Under the pieces are notes generated by a model, which did not search any database, had not been told where the DNA came from, and worked only from the letters and a program-made list of their open reading frames with translations. A stretch of 41,802 nt of DNA, taken from contig NZ_JAIVFV010000052.1 in the NCBI RefSeq assembly GCF_020829445.1, forward strand, positions 1 through 41,802, in the 5' to 3' direction. Positions 7,831 through 16,024 of the stretch are shown here, piece after piece (position 1 is the first letter of the stretch; each line of letters opens with the position of its first letter). Position numbers and translations under genes: made by a program. The stretch comes from Nostoc sp. CHAB 5836. Lineage in GTDB: Bacteria > Cyanobacteriota > Cyanobacteriia > Cyanobacteriales > Nostocaceae.

Positions 7831-8109
7831 CTAAAATACCCCAGTCTGTGTTTCGACCTCAATCAAATCAAAGCGGTAATTTTCAATTACCGGATTTGCT
7901 AGCATTTGGTCACAAATGCGATCAAGGTCTTGACGGGCTTTCTTCTCATCAGTCGAGGTGATGTTGAGTTCAATGTACTTGCCAATCCTCACCTGTTCAA
8001 CGTTCTCGTATCCCAGTTGCTTAAGACCGGATTGTACAGCCACACCTGCTGGGTCTAAAACAGAAGGACGAAGTGTCACGAAAATTTTGGCTAGATACTT
8101 GGTTTGCAC
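7831..8109 (-). CDS. purS: Phosphoribosylformylglycinamidine synthase subunit PurS
   Basis: A small structural subunit (92 residues, family size about 80-90) that bridges PurL and PurQ and helps pass ammonia. Recognisable features: 'KYLAKIFVTLRPSVLDPAGVAV' at the start, 'VEQVRIGKYIEL' in the middle, and the C-terminal helix/strand 'NPVIENYRFDLIEVE'. The first start codon matches the family N terminus. It is upstream of purQ on the same strand; purL is not in the window. Confidence 0.96.
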   Translation of the reverse strand: MQTKYLAKIFVTLRPSVLDPAGVAVQSGLKQLGYENVEQVRIGKYIELNITSTDEKKARQDLDRICDQMLANPVIENYRFDLIEVETQTGVF

Positions 8110-8226
8110 GGGCTTTTGCTGAATGCTGCGATCGCTATACTATAACTTTCTGTTCCAACTGAGTGAAAATAAGATTACAAAGCGGTTAAAGTTAATTGAT
8201 CAATTAGCCCATCTAACAGCTTCAAC

Positions 8227-8374
8227 TAAGTACGTTGGTGCGAAAAAAGTCAAGTAGTATGTTACGAAACGTAAATAAGCTTAAAACCTTTACTAATGAC
8301 CAATGACCAATGACAAATGACCAATGACAAATGACAGCCTTAGCCAGTTAACTTTAATTGCGCCAACCTACTTA
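8227..8374 (+). mobile_element. Heptamer-bearing TIR element, copy 2
   Basis: 148 bp, same ends and same orientation as the copy at 6853-6976, with a longer mixed TGACCAA/TGACAAA array. It lies between purS and the divergently read Fur-family gene and ends 25 bp before the latter's start codon, so it occupies that gene's promoter region. Confidence 0.85.
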
Positions 8375-8399
8375 CAGTGGTATATTTAAATAATTATCT

Positions 8400-8804
8400 A
8401 TGAGAGCCATACGCACCCGCAGTCAAGAGCGTATTTTCAACTTACTAAAAATCATCAAAAAAGGCATTTCCGCCCAGGATATTTACGTAGAACTACGTAA
8501 CACTAATCAGAGTATGGGTTTAGCGACAGTTTACCGTTCCCTAGAAGCCTTAAAACTCGAAGGCATGGTACAAGTGCGGAATTTGGCTAACGGTGAAGCC
8601 CTCTACAGTCTAGCGCAGCAAGACAAACACCACCTAACTTGCTTGCAATGCGGTGTCTCAATTCCGATTAATCAATGCCCCGTTCATGACCTAGAAAACC
8701 AGTTAGAATCCAGCCATAAGTTTAAAGTTTTTTATCACACCCTAGAGTTTTTTGGGTTGTGCAACCAATGCCAGGTAAATCAAGCTACTGGAATTATTCA
8801 ATAG
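8400..8804 (+). CDS. zur: Fur-family metal-responsive repressor, Zur/FurB type
   Basis: A 134-residue Fur-superfamily regulator. The winged helix is at residues 1-80: 'ISAQDIYVELRNTNQSMGLATVYRSLEALKLEGMVQ', where the ATVYRSLE recognition helix is characteristic. The C-terminal dimerisation/metal domain has 'HHLTCLQCG' and 'CNQC', two CxxC pairs for a structural zinc, plus 'CPVHDLE' and 'HKFKVFYHTLEFFGLC'. From memory this resembles the zinc-responsive FurB (Zur) of Anabaena more than FurA or the PerR-like FurC; that subtype call is less certain than the family. Expected role: repression of zinc-uptake genes when zinc is sufficient. Its promoter is crowded by a TIR element ending at 8374. Confidence 0.88.
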   Translation: MRAIRTRSQERIFNLLKIIKKGISAQDIYVELRNTNQSMGLATVYRSLEALKLEGMVQVRNLANGEALYSLAQQDKHHLTCLQCGVSIPINQCPVHDLENQLESSHKFKVFYHTLEFFGLCNQCQVNQATGIIQ

Positions 8805-9311
8805 AATAGTCATGCCAATTTTATGTGAGGTTGCGGTTTATTCTGCTACAGACTAAAGTCTAGAGCTAACAGAACATAGAAGCAAAGCGTCTTTCCGCAG
8901 GGTAATTATGCGCATTTTCCGAATGAGACATCAACAACACATGAGATTTTAGTTAAAAATTGTGTCGTTAGATTATAGCGTTTCCTAATCACATGAGGTA
9001 CATCAAAAGCCCCCTCTCCGCTTGCGGGGAGGGGGTTGGGGGTGGGGTTCTTGTACCTCACTGAATTGAGAACCGCTATAATTGTGTACTAATATAATAG
9101 TAAAAATAAATTTGCGTAGGTTGGGTTTCGTTCCTCAAACGCCACGTGCTACCCTGCGGGAACGCTAAAAGCGAACAAGTCGGGGAACCCGCCCAACGCA
9201 GTGGCTCCCCAACCTACACATTTTTTATTTTTTTGCCAAAACCTACGCAGTATTGGGTAGCGTAGCTGTGCCTAAACCAGCTCACCGCTTGATCGCGCTC
9301 TGGCAGTTCGC
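8805..9311. repeat. Gene-free stretch of mosaic repeats
   Basis: No convincing gene. It holds AGACTAAAGTCT near 8851, a C-rich/G-rich repeat at about 9005-9060 (CCCCTCTCCGC...GGGGAGGGGG) followed by 'TGAGAACCGCTATAAT', which recurs in part at 19263-19276 and 22421-22436. A GTAGGTTGGG-family mosaic is at about 9113-9255, related to 3253-3324. Confidence 0.6.
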
Positions 9312-9539
9312 CTAAACGTGATACGCCGTTGTAACTTTTGTTTTGTCTGGACTGTATATTGATTCAACTCTTTGATATTCAGTATGCGTCCACCAGACTT
9401 TAATCCTGTTACCTTGCGCTGGAGAACTTCCCATTATGAAGTAACCAGCTTTTTGCATCATTTCTTCAAATTGACTGGAGTCTATGACCTTACATTTAAA
9501 TTGTGGTATTCCTTGTATTTGGTGCTTCTCTAGGGTCAT
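9312..9539 (-). CDS. Hypothetical protein, probable 3' part of a frameshifted gene
   Basis: 75 codons in a frame different from, but overlapping by 44 bp, the ORF at 9496-9804. It reads 'GIPQFKCKVIDSSQFEEMMQKAGYFIMG', then a basic/aromatic C terminus ending 'KVTTAYHV'. The upstream ORF ends in a low-quality tail exactly where this frame takes over, so both are best read as one gene of about 160 codons with a one-base shift near 9505-9525. I do not recognise the family. If the genome sequence is correct here, the gene is a pseudogene or two overlapping genes. Confidence 0.5.
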   Translation of the reverse strand: MTLEKHQIQGIPQFKCKVIDSSQFEEMMQKAGYFIMGSSPAQGNRIKVWWTHTEYQRVESIYSPDKTKVTTAYHV

Positions 9540-9804
9540 AGGTTCCCTGGTACGTAGTGAATATCTTGTATCCAGGTAGTACTAAAGCAATGCCAGCAAG
9601 ACTGTGAATCTTACCAGGATACTTGTAAGGTAAATCATCAGGGATACTTCCGCCCATCCGAATATTAAATCCTGGGAGCCACATATATAAACCAGGGATT
9701 AGCAAGTCCATACTATAAGCAATCGCCCTCATTTGCTCGTTTTCTTTTGGGGCGACGATGTTCCTGATCCGTAATCCGAAGTTTGGTTTTGTGACGCTTA
9801 ACAT
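9496..9804 (-). CDS. Hypothetical protein, probable 5' part of a frameshifted gene
   Basis: 102 codons. The first ~90 look protein-like ('AYSMDLLIPGLYMWLPGFNIRMGG', 'KIHSLAGIALVLPGYKIFTTYQGT'), with no signal peptide, clear membrane segment or motif that I recognise. The last residues ('EAPNTRNTTI') appear to be out-of-frame readthrough into the start of the ORF at 9312-9539. Three short hairpins (9806-9905) lie immediately upstream and tRNA-Arg is about 190 bp upstream on the same strand. Confidence 0.5.
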   Translation of the reverse strand: MLSVTKPNFGLRIRNIVAPKENEQMRAIAYSMDLLIPGLYMWLPGFNIRMGGSIPDDLPYKYPGKIHSLAGIALVLPGYKIFTTYQGTYDPREAPNTRNTTI

Positions 9805-9805
9805 A

Positions 9806-9908
9806 GTTTCAATCCCTTTCGGGGATTTCTAAATTTGTTAATTTCCTAAGGGAAATTGGTTAGTCTTTTTACAAGTTTTAGGAGTTTTAATCCCTAATAG
9901 GGATTATA
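9806..9908. repeat. Three successive short hairpins, CRISPR-repeat-like in sequence
   Basis: AATCCCTTTCGGGGATT (about 9811-9827), AATTTCCTAAGGGAAATT (about 9840-9857) and AATCCCTAATAGGGATT (about 9889-9905). Two are preceded by GTTTC or GTTTT, as in cyanobacterial CRISPR repeats (GTTTCAATCCC...GGGATT type). Spacing is irregular (about 32 and 46 bp) and no cas gene is near, so this is at most a decayed remnant; it may instead be leader structure of the downstream gene. Confidence 0.35.
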
Positions 9909-9994
9909 TCCTTATTTTCGCCAACCTCTTTCAAAAGTCCATTTCAGCCATTGGGAATTCACTATCCTCGACTGACTTTAGTCTTGTAAATTAA

Positions 9995-10067
9995 CGAGCG
10001 CGGAGGGATTTGAACCCCCGACCCACAGAACCGGAATCTGTTGCTCTATCCACTGAGCCACGCGCCC
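9995..10067 (-). tRNA. tRNA-Arg (anticodon CCG)
   Basis: The minus strand folds as a 73-nt tRNA. The acceptor strands are GGGCGCG and CGCGCTC (one G-U pair), with a D arm GCTCAGTGGATAGAGC, anticodon stem ACAGA/TCTGT enclosing TTCCGGT (anticodon CCG), and a T arm with GGTTCAAATCC. CCA is not encoded. Decodes CGG arginine codons. Confidence 0.96.
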
Positions 10068-10124
10068 TTAGTCTCCCGTATTATAACACGTCTGTGATCA
10101 AATTTGCAGATCAATGGCGATGAG

Positions 10125-11330
10125 TTAAAGATAATTAGCTGGATCTACAGGTGTACCATTCCGACGAACTTCAAAGTGGAGGTGGGGCCCAGTCGATAAA
10201 CCAGTGGAACCGACAGCAGCGATCGCTTGTCCGCTCTCAACTGCTTGTCCGTCAGCAACATACAATTCACTAGTATGTCCGTAGAGTGTGGTAATGCCTT
10301 TGCCGTGGTCAATAATTACCGCTCTGCCATAACCACCATACCACCCAGCAAAAATTACTGTTCCCGAATCGGCTGCCCGAATTGTACTGCCATAACTAGC
10401 GGCAAAATCTAACCCGGCGTGAAAACGACGATAGCCGAGAACGGGGTGCATTCGCCAGCCAAAGGGACTACTAGTAGAAGCATCGCTAGGATATACCATT
10501 ATAGCAGTTCCCCGAATGATCACACTTGTACGGCTGTTGGTTTTTGCTTGCGCCTCTTCTGTTGCTCTAGCTTCTGCTACCTTTTGTTGAATCAAGATTT
10601 CCAGATTTTTGGATTCCCTTTCTAGCTGGTTTTGCGCCGCTTCCAAAGCTAGGCGATCGCTATTCAGGCGTTGAATCAATTCTGATTGCGATTGCGCCTG
10701 GTTTTGATAATCGGCTTTTTGTGCTAAAAGTTGCTCACGAATTAAGGCAATTTCGTTTTTTTGCTGTTCTACTTCCATTTTTTGTTTATTGATCAGGTTT
10801 GCTTGGGCGTTGAGTTTTACCAAAATTTGTTCGTCTGCCTGATACACTAACTTCAACTGATGACGACGGCTGAGAAAGTCGTTGATATTTTCACTTTCAA
10901 GCAAAACCGCCCAGCCAACAGATGCAGGCGATCGCTGGAGATATCGCAATCGTGCTACTGTTGCTATTTGACGCTCCTGATATGAACGTTCCGCCACAGT
11001 TAAATCAGCTTCCAACTGTTGAAGGCGTAGGTTGGCGAGTTGTAATCGTGATTCGCTCTGTTGAATGTAGGTATCTGTAGTTTGGAGATTTTGCTTTAAA
11101 CCAGTCAGGTGTTTTTGGGCCTCTTGTTGGAGATTTGTTAAGCGATCGCGATCGTTAACCACACTCTGATGCTGCTGGTTCATTTGTTGCTGCTGTTGTC
11201 GCAAAGTATCAATAGAGCCTGTGGAGGTCGCGTGTACTGGAATTAATGCCAAACCAATCCACAAAATGCAGCCAAACGCAAGAGATAAACAACCAAAAAT
11301 ACTCTTTTTTCCGAAAAATCGCGCTCTCAT
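10125..11330 (-). CDS. Murein hydrolase-type M23 (LytM) peptidase with coiled coil
   Basis: An EnvC/NlpD-like cell-wall protein. The chosen start (ATG at 11330) gives an N-terminal signal or anchor ('FGCLSLAFGCILWIGLALIPVHA'). A long Gln-rich coiled coil of about 220 residues follows, then a C-terminal LytM domain with 'HPVLGYRRFHAGLDFA' (HxxxD zinc ligands), 'VIIDHGKGITTLYGH' and 'STGPHLHFEVRRNG' (HxH ligand). All zinc ligands are present, so it may be an active endopeptidase rather than only an activator. The frame stays open to 11429, but that extension begins inside the mobile element at 11424-11515 and would put about 33 residues before the signal peptide, so it is unlikely. It acts in the periplasm, probably in septal or cell-wall turnover. 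Confidence 0.9.
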   Translation of the reverse strand: MRARFFGKKSIFGCLSLAFGCILWIGLALIPVHATSTGSIDTLRQQQQQMNQQHQSVVNDRDRLTNLQQEAQKHLTGLKQNLQTTDTYIQQSESRLQLANLRLQQLEADLTVAERSYQERQIATVARLRYLQRSPASVGWAVLLESENINDFLSRRHQLKLVYQADEQILVKLNAQANLINKQKMEVEQQKNEIALIREQLLAQKADYQNQAQSQSELIQRLNSDRLALEAAQNQLERESKNLEILIQQKVAEARATEEAQAKTNSRTSVIIRGTAIMVYPSDASTSSPFGWRMHPVLGYRRFHAGLDFAASYGSTIRAADSGTVIFAGWYGGYGRAVIIDHGKGITTLYGHTSELYVADGQAVESGQAIAAVGSTGLSTGPHLHFEVRRNGTPVDPANYL

Positions 11331-11423
11331 AGTGTGAAGCCCAAAGAAAACGATGCTTTTAAACACTATGAGGATTATTCCCAAAATCTGATTCACCCAC
11401 CCCAGAAGATTGGGTAATTTATT

Positions 11424-11515
11424 AGACATCTGGTGAAAAAGAATTGTTTTGACGTAGCAGTGCTACGTCTCTACAAGGGTTCTGGGTAACGCATATTTAA
11501 TTTCACCAGATGTCT
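11424..11515 (+). mobile_element. 92-bp TIR element with ATT target duplication, copy 1
   Basis: The ends AGACATCTGGTGAAA and TTTCACCAGATGTCT are inverted repeats, flanked on both sides by ATT (11421-11423 and 11516-11518). The interior has the palindromic core GACGTAGCAGTGCTACGTC and 'CAAGGGTTCTGGGTAACGCA'. Relatives are at 19114-19203 and 28033-28278. It separates trmFO from the M23 gene; the trmFO stop codon (11517-11519) overlaps the duplicated target. Confidence 0.85.
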
Positions 11516-11516
11516 A

Positions 11517-12830
11517 TTAATTATGAGCTTTCCAGTTTGCCAAATCAGTTAAAGAGCGATCGCGGTAACGTCCATAACGCTCTTGTTTACTTTTGATTTT
11601 CGCTCCTAAATCGGGAAAAATCCCAAAGTTAGGCGGCATTGGTTGAAAATGCTTGGGCGAAGCGGAACTAATAAATTCAAATAACGCACCCATCATTGTT
11701 GTTGGTGGTAAAGCTAATGCTTCTTTACCCAAAGCTAATCTCGCTGCATTAATTCCCGCCAAGCAGCCACCCGCAGATGCTGCGGTGTAGCCTTCAGTAC
11801 CAATCAATTGTCCAGCTGCTAACAATGTCGATCGCTCTTTAAATTGCAGAGTCGGATACATTAACTGAGGAGCATTAATAAAAGTGTTGCGGTGCATCAC
11901 TCCCAACCGCACAAACTCCGCTTTTTCCAAACTGGGAATTAACTGAAATATTCGCTTTTGCTCGCCCCAACGCAGGTTAGTTTGAAATCCTACCATATTC
12001 CACAGTTGACCGGCTTTATCTTCTTGGCGCAACTGCACCACAGCATAAGGACGTTCCCCTGTGCGAGTATCTGACAATCCCACTGGCTTGAGAGGGCCGT
12101 AGCGCATGGTATCTTCCCCCCTATGTGCTAGTTCTTCAATGGGTAAACAGGCTTCAAAAAATTTCGCACTTTCCCGTTCAAAATCCTTAAGTTCTGTTTG
12201 TTCCCCTTTACAAAGTTCTTCTCGAAACTGCAAGTATTGCTCTTTATTCATTGGGCAGTTGAGATAAGCAGCTTCACCTTTGTCATAACGTGATGCCATA
12301 AAAGCAACATCACGGTTAATCGATTCTCCCACAATAATTGGACTAGCCGCATCAAAAAAGCTGAGGTATTCCATCCCCGTAAAACGGCGCAAATCTTCTG
12401 CTAAATCGGGACTAGTTAACGGCCCAGTTGCCAAAACCACAATTCCTTCAGGAATCGCAGACACTTCACCCCGACGAAATTCAATTAGAGGATGACTAGC
12501 TAAAGTTTGAGTTAAATCTTGGCCAAATTGTCCCCTGTCTACAGCTAGCGCCCCACCCGCAGGTACGGCGTGTTCATCAGCTTTAGAAATGACGATAGAA
12601 CCCAGTTGGCGTAACTCTTCGTGCAATAATCCAGCCGCGCGATCGCTTGCCATTGCCCCAAAGGAATTACTACACACTAATTCTGCCAAATGTTCTGTAT
12701 GATGAGCAGGACTAAATCGCTTTGGACGCATTTCATGCAGAATTACCGGCACTCCAGCTTGGGCTATTTGCCAAGCTGCTTCTGTCCCAGCTAGTCCACC
12801 TCCAATGACTTGTATCGGTTGTGTTTCCAT
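11517..12830 (-). CDS. trmFO: Methylenetetrahydrofolate--tRNA-(uracil-5-)-methyltransferase TrmFO
   Basis: A folate- and FAD-dependent enzyme that makes 5-methyluridine at position 54 of tRNA (the T of the T loop). The chosen start (ATG 12830) gives 437 residues, matching the family, and begins '[21 protein letters not shown]' with the GxGxxG dinucleotide-binding loop. Further family features are '[12 protein letters not shown]', '[11 protein letters not shown]' and '[20 protein letters not shown]' near the C terminus. The frame is open 32 codons further upstream (to 12926), but that extension precedes the flavin-binding loop and is not family-like. Confidence 0.96.
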   Translation of the reverse strand: METQPIQVIGGGLAGTEAAWQIAQAGVPVILHEMRPKRFSPAHHTEHLAELVCSNSFGAMASDRAAGLLHEELRQLGSIVISKADEHAVPAGGALAVDRGQFGQDLTQTLASHPLIEFRRGEVSAIPEGIVVLATGPLTSPDLAEDLRRFTGMEYLSFFDAASPIIVGESINRDVAFMASRYDKGEAAYLNCPMNKEQYLQFREELCKGEQTELKDFERESAKFFEACLPIEELAHRGEDTMRYGPLKPVGLSDTRTGERPYAVVQLRQEDKAGQLWNMVGFQTNLRWGEQKRIFQLIPSLEKAEFVRLGVMHRNTFINAPQLMYPTLQFKERSTLLAAGQLIGTEGYTAASAGGCLAGINAARLALGKEALALPPTTMMGALFEFISSASPKHFQPMPPNFGIFPDLGAKIKSKQERYGRYRDRSLTDLANWKAHN

Positions 12831-12959
12831 AGTTAAATTTTTAATTCCCAAAGTGTACTTAATTATGAACTTTCCGATGCAGCGCAGTCCGAAATCATTC
12901 GTGAAAATTTGAATGCGATCGCTCAAATACTTGCGGGTAAATTTGATGGTTCGGGAAGC

Positions 12960-13679
12960 TTAGGAATTAGTATTTTCGTCGGGTGGTTCAAACTTGTAAC
13001 CATAGCCTCGCACAGTTTTAATAAACTCCGGTATACTGGCATCCACTTCCATCTTCTTGCGAAGCTGACCAATATGCACATCAACCACCCGGCCATCTCC
13101 TACGTAGTCACAACCCCAGATTTTTTGGATCAGCTGTGGACGACTCCAAGCCTGATTAGGATGACTTGCCAAAAAATGTAAGATATTAAATTCCAACGCT
13201 GTTAAAGCCAGAGGTTTCTCCTTAAGTGTTACCTCCCGACCTTCTGGGTTAATTGCTAGGTGCTTGAAGACAATACGTTGTGTTGGGGAGGGGTTGATGT
13301 AGCGAATCCTTCTTAAAAGAGCTTCTACTCTGACTTCAACTTCTGCAAGACTAAAAGGTTTAGTCATGAAATCATCAGCACCTGCGCTTAAGATTTTAAT
13401 TTTATCAGCCTCATCAGTCCTACTAGTTAGCATCATCACTAAAACATTAGTACGACTTTGCATTTCTTGGCAGAGGCTATAACCATTAAGATCCGGCAAA
13501 TTCCAATCCAGAATCACTAAAGCTGGGTTGAATTGCTCAAACAGCGATAAGGCAGTCTTACCATCTGCTGCCGACTCTATTTGATATTTTCGACTTAAAA
13601 AACGATAGACGAGATTTCGGACACCGAAGTCATCATCGACGATCAGAATTTTGGGAGTAGTAGCAGTAACCATAACCAT
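12960..13679 (-). CDS. OmpR/PhoB-family two-component response regulator
   Basis: Receiver domain plus winged-helix output domain. Receiver: acidic triad 'ILIVDDDFG', phospho-acceptor Asp in 'VILDWNLPDLNG' (about residue 58 with this start), Thr in 'MLTSRTDEA' and Lys in 'DDFMTKPF'. Output: 'LTALEFNILHFLASHPNQAWSRPQLIQKIWG', recognition helix 'GRVVDVHIGQLRKKME' and the wing 'IKTVRGYGYKF'. All phosphorylation residues are intact. No histidine kinase is adjacent, so the partner is unknown and I cannot assign a specific name. The frame extends to a GTG at 13757; I prefer the ATG pair at 13679/13673 because the receiver normally begins within ten residues of the start. Confidence 0.92.
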   Translation of the reverse strand: MVMVTATTPKILIVDDDFGVRNLVYRFLSRKYQIESAADGKTALSLFEQFNPALVILDWNLPDLNGYSLCQEMQSRTNVLVMMLTSRTDEADKIKILSAGADDFMTKPFSLAEVEVRVEALLRRIRYINPSPTQRIVFKHLAINPEGREVTLKEKPLALTALEFNILHFLASHPNQAWSRPQLIQKIWGCDYVGDGRVVDVHIGQLRKKMEVDASIPEFIKTVRGYGYKFEPPDENTNS

Positions 13680-13871
13680 AATGCTGCCTATTGTAGATTC
13701 AGCGATTTGCTGTTGTGCCAGTTTTGCTTTATCTGTTTCCGTTGCCAGTGTATTCACGCGCTTCTTTGCTGACTACCATCGTTCTTGTAGTACTTGTGGA
13801 CAATTAATTTTCCATAAAGTTTATGAAAACTTCAGCCATTGTAATGTTTATAAAATGTGTAAGTGTTGTAC

Positions 13872-14037
13872 AGCGCTATTTTATTCTCATCTAGCCCGCC
13901 TCAGAATTCATTCTGAGTCTTATAGCGAAAGTTGTCTAAAGACTACTGAGAAAAGGTTATAGTCCGTTAAAACGTACTTTAGCTATGAGCCCGGAACTTC
14001 AGTTCCGGGTGGTTTATGTCTAGAATGAAATAGCCCT
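13872..14037. mobile_element. 166-bp TIR element with internal hairpins (copy 2)
   Basis: Reverse-orientation relative of the 3406-3663 element. The right end TAGAATGAAATAGCCCT is identical to the other copy's terminal repeat, and the left end AGCGCTATTTTATTCT differs by two bases. The CCCGGAACTTCAGTTCCGGG, AGTCCGTTAAAACG and CTCAGAATTCATTCTGAG hairpins are shared. About 90 bp present in the middle of copy 1 are absent. AAGTGTT occurs just outside both ends (13861-13867, 14039-14045). Confidence 0.8.
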
Positions 14038-14040
14038 GAA

Positions 14041-14500
14041 GTGTTATGTGACTTTTGTATATTTTTGAATATGCATTACACACTTTAAAAATTTTTTAGT
14101 TAAAATAAGTTTAATTAAAGATCATGTTTATAATTACACATTCTACAGAGAAACAGCAAACGTCAGGGCAATTGCCACAACTTTAAAAGAGCAACACACT
14201 TCCTGATTATAGATATTTATAAAGGCTCACAAGTTTAGCTATGAGCCAATCTAGTGCATTGTGCCGGGGGAAATGGGTTAGCCCTTAGATTTATCATTAG
14301 GTTTTCCCCATGCCGTGAAAAGTTAGCTGTTGAAGAAGGTCTACGAAAATTTACTCAGCGTGCATTTACATATAGATATCCTCTTAAGGATATACTATAC
14401 TACGAATTTCAGCCTGAGACTATGACAAGCCAAGGACTTAGTACAACTTTGCGTAAAATCGTGGCGAATTGAGGGCATCGCTAACTTCAAAAATCGCTCT
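14041..14500. other. Gene-free stretch upstream of the element cluster
   Basis: AT-rich DNA with no convincing gene. A 72-codon frame at 14254-14472 ends inside a dispersed repeat and shows no family resemblance. The repeat beginning GTACAACTTTGCG (14441-14475) is the left half of the element seen complete at 30453-30589 and 40886-41074. Confidence 0.5.
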
Positions 14501-14929
14501 TAAGTACGTTGGTGCGAAAAAGCCAAAGTATGTTACGACACGTAAATAAGCTTAAACCCGCATTTCTCACAAGCGCTGCGATCGCTATTACCAAACCTTT
14601 ACCCTGCTTAGATTTTGAGCGTTTTAGATACTGCACGAATCACAGCAGTATGTGAACGGGGTATTTGATCTCAAGTCTAAGTGGTATAAGCGTTTTGGTC
14701 TAATCGTTTAAACCTTTGTGAGAAATCCGGGTTAAAACCCTTACCAATGACCAATGACCAATGACCAATGACCAATGACCAATGACAAATGACAAATGAC
14801 CAATGACCAATGACAAATGACCAATGACAAATGACCAATGACCAATGACAAATGACAAATGACCAATGACCAATGACCAATGACAAATGACAGCTTTAGC
14901 CAGTTAGCTTTAATTGCGCGACCTACTTA
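14501..14929 (+). mobile_element. Heptamer-bearing TIR element, copy 3, interrupted
   Basis: Same ends and orientation as the other copies, but 429 bp long. A 175-bp foreign element (14557-14731) sits in the conserved AAGCTTAAAACC block, and the TGACCAA/TGACAAA array (about 14745-14893, roughly 21 units) is greatly expanded. Confidence 0.85.
14557..14731. mobile_element. 175-bp TIR element nested in another element, TTAAA duplication
   Basis: The ends CCCGCATTTCTCACAA and TTGTGAGAAATCCGGG are inverted repeats with one mismatch. TTAAA flanks both sides (14552-14556 and 14732-14736). Removing the insert and one TTAAA restores the AAGCTTAAAACC text of the other five copies of the host element. 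It is non-coding. Confidence 0.88.
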
Positions 14930-15113
14930 ATACAAAATTTTGCCTTCAACATAGTCTAAGTTGACTGTATTTGCAATGGATTAAACGGTATAAAATACTT
15001 GAATTAGTCACTCTATCTCAGGAGATAGTTTGGGGATATTCATCCCAGAGAAAGAGTAATTAAATATGCTTAGTCCGTTAAATTGCTATTAATATCGCCA
15101 GCAAGGAATAGTT

Positions 15114-15770
15114 ATGGCTAATAATTTAATAGGCGGCATCATTCCCCCACAACCACCAATAGAAGCACAATCTGATGTTCATGTTGTGAAGACTCGTCTT
15201 GAATGGGGCGAACCAGCTTTTACAATATTGGATGTGCGCGATCGCAACACCTTCAATGAAGGTCACATTATGGGAGCAATGCCGATGCCAATAGATGAAT
15301 TGGTGCAGCGTGCAGTACCTTCTTTGGATAAAAGCCGTGATATTTACGTTTACGGTGGCAATGAAGAAGAAAGTGCCCAAGCCGCACAACAACTGCGTTC
15401 TAATGGATTTGAACACGTCTCCCAACTCAAAGGTGGTCTTGCTGCATGGAAGGCAATCGGCGGCCCAACAGAAGGCATTGTTGAATCAAAAACTCCCCCA
15501 GGAGCAGATGACTACAATGTTGTAGCTCGGTTACAAAATCATCAAGAAAACCTGCAAAAGGGTGGTACTAGCGCGACGGAAGCCATTAAAAAAGGAGCCA
15601 GTAACCTCAAGGAAGGCATTCAAGAGGGAGCCACTAACCTCAAGGAAAGCATTCAAGAGGGAGCCAGTAACCTCAAAGAAGGCATTCAAGAGGGAGCCAC
15701 TAACCTCAAAGAAGGCGTTAGTGAATCTAAAACTCCCGGAGAAACTAACGATTCCAATGTTGGCTCTTAG
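15114..15770 (+). CDS. Rhodanese-like protein with C-terminal hendecad repeats
   Basis: 218 residues. The rhodanese fold is at about 20-115: 'FTILDVRDRNTFNEGHIMGAMPMP' (DVRD, GHI) and 'LKGGLAAWKAIGGP'. The active-site loop that normally begins with a catalytic Cys reads 'VYGGNEEES', with Gly at position 81, so sulfur transfer is not expected; the domain may bind a partner instead. Residues 161-204 are four 11-residue repeats (GASNLKEGIQE, GATNLKESIQE and variants), an amphipathic hendecad pattern like group 3 LEA proteins; a role in stress or membrane protection is inference only. The gene stands alone. ATG at 15114 follows AAGGAAT, a plausible ribosome binding site. Confidence 0.88.
   Translation: MANNLIGGIIPPQPPIEAQSDVHVVKTRLEWGEPAFTILDVRDRNTFNEGHIMGAMPMPIDELVQRAVPSLDKSRDIYVYGGNEEESAQAAQQLRSNGFEHVSQLKGGLAAWKAIGGPTEGIVESKTPPGADDYNVVARLQNHQENLQKGGTSATEAIKKGASNLKEGIQEGATNLKESIQEGASNLKEGIQEGATNLKEGVSESKTPGETNDSNVGS
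15594..15725 (+). repeat. Four 33-bp tandem repeats in the rhodanese-like gene
   Basis: Units start at 15594, 15627, 15660 and 15693, each beginning GGAGCCA and coding one hendecad. Units 1 and 3 are almost identical, as are units 2 and 4, which suggests a 66-bp duplication of a two-unit block. Confidence 0.9.
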
Positions 15771-15859
15771 GGAAAAAATAACTTACAATGAGGGTTTGTA
15801 GTAAGCACTTTAGCGCTTGGAAAATAACAACTTTAGTCCTTGCTACGAACTTACCTATC

Positions 15860-15953
15860 TAGGACTTACGCACGAATTACGGAATAACGAACCGCAGAGG
15901 ACGCAGAGGACACGGAGGAATAAGAGTTTGGGAGGTATTTTGCGTAAGTCCTA
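15860..15953. mobile_element. 94-bp TIR element with CTATC target duplication
   Basis: The ends TAGGACTTACGCA and TGCGTAAGTCCTA are perfect 13-bp inverted repeats. CTATC directly flanks both (15855-15859 and 15954-15958). The core holds the dispersed 'GAACCGCAGAGGACGCAGAG' text also found at about 3045-3073, 22207-22234, 24641-24670 and 36163-36190. Confidence 0.88.
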
Positions 15954-16024
15954 CTATCAAGTTTAAGAAAATGATCGGTCACTAACTTGAAATTTCTTAT
16001 CCCTACTCGCCATTCCATATTTGA

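Noticed and set aside
9806..9908. Active CRISPR array
   Set aside because: Only three non-identical stems with irregular spacing and no cas genes; kept only as a weak remnant hypothesis.
11331..11429. N-terminal extension of the M23 peptidase
   Set aside because: It starts within a mobile element end and would bury the signal peptide; ATG 11330 fits a secreted protein.
14254..14472. 72-codon plus-strand ORF
   Set aside because: Its C terminus is translated from the GTACAACTTTGCG repeat, there is no ribosome site and no protein family resemblance.
14677..14886. ORFs reading SLVIGHWSFVICHWS-type repeats (also at 37780-38028 and 39261-39443)
   Set aside because: They are translations of TGACCAA/TGACAAA heptamer arrays; a 7-bp period cycles through all frames, so open frames arise without selection.
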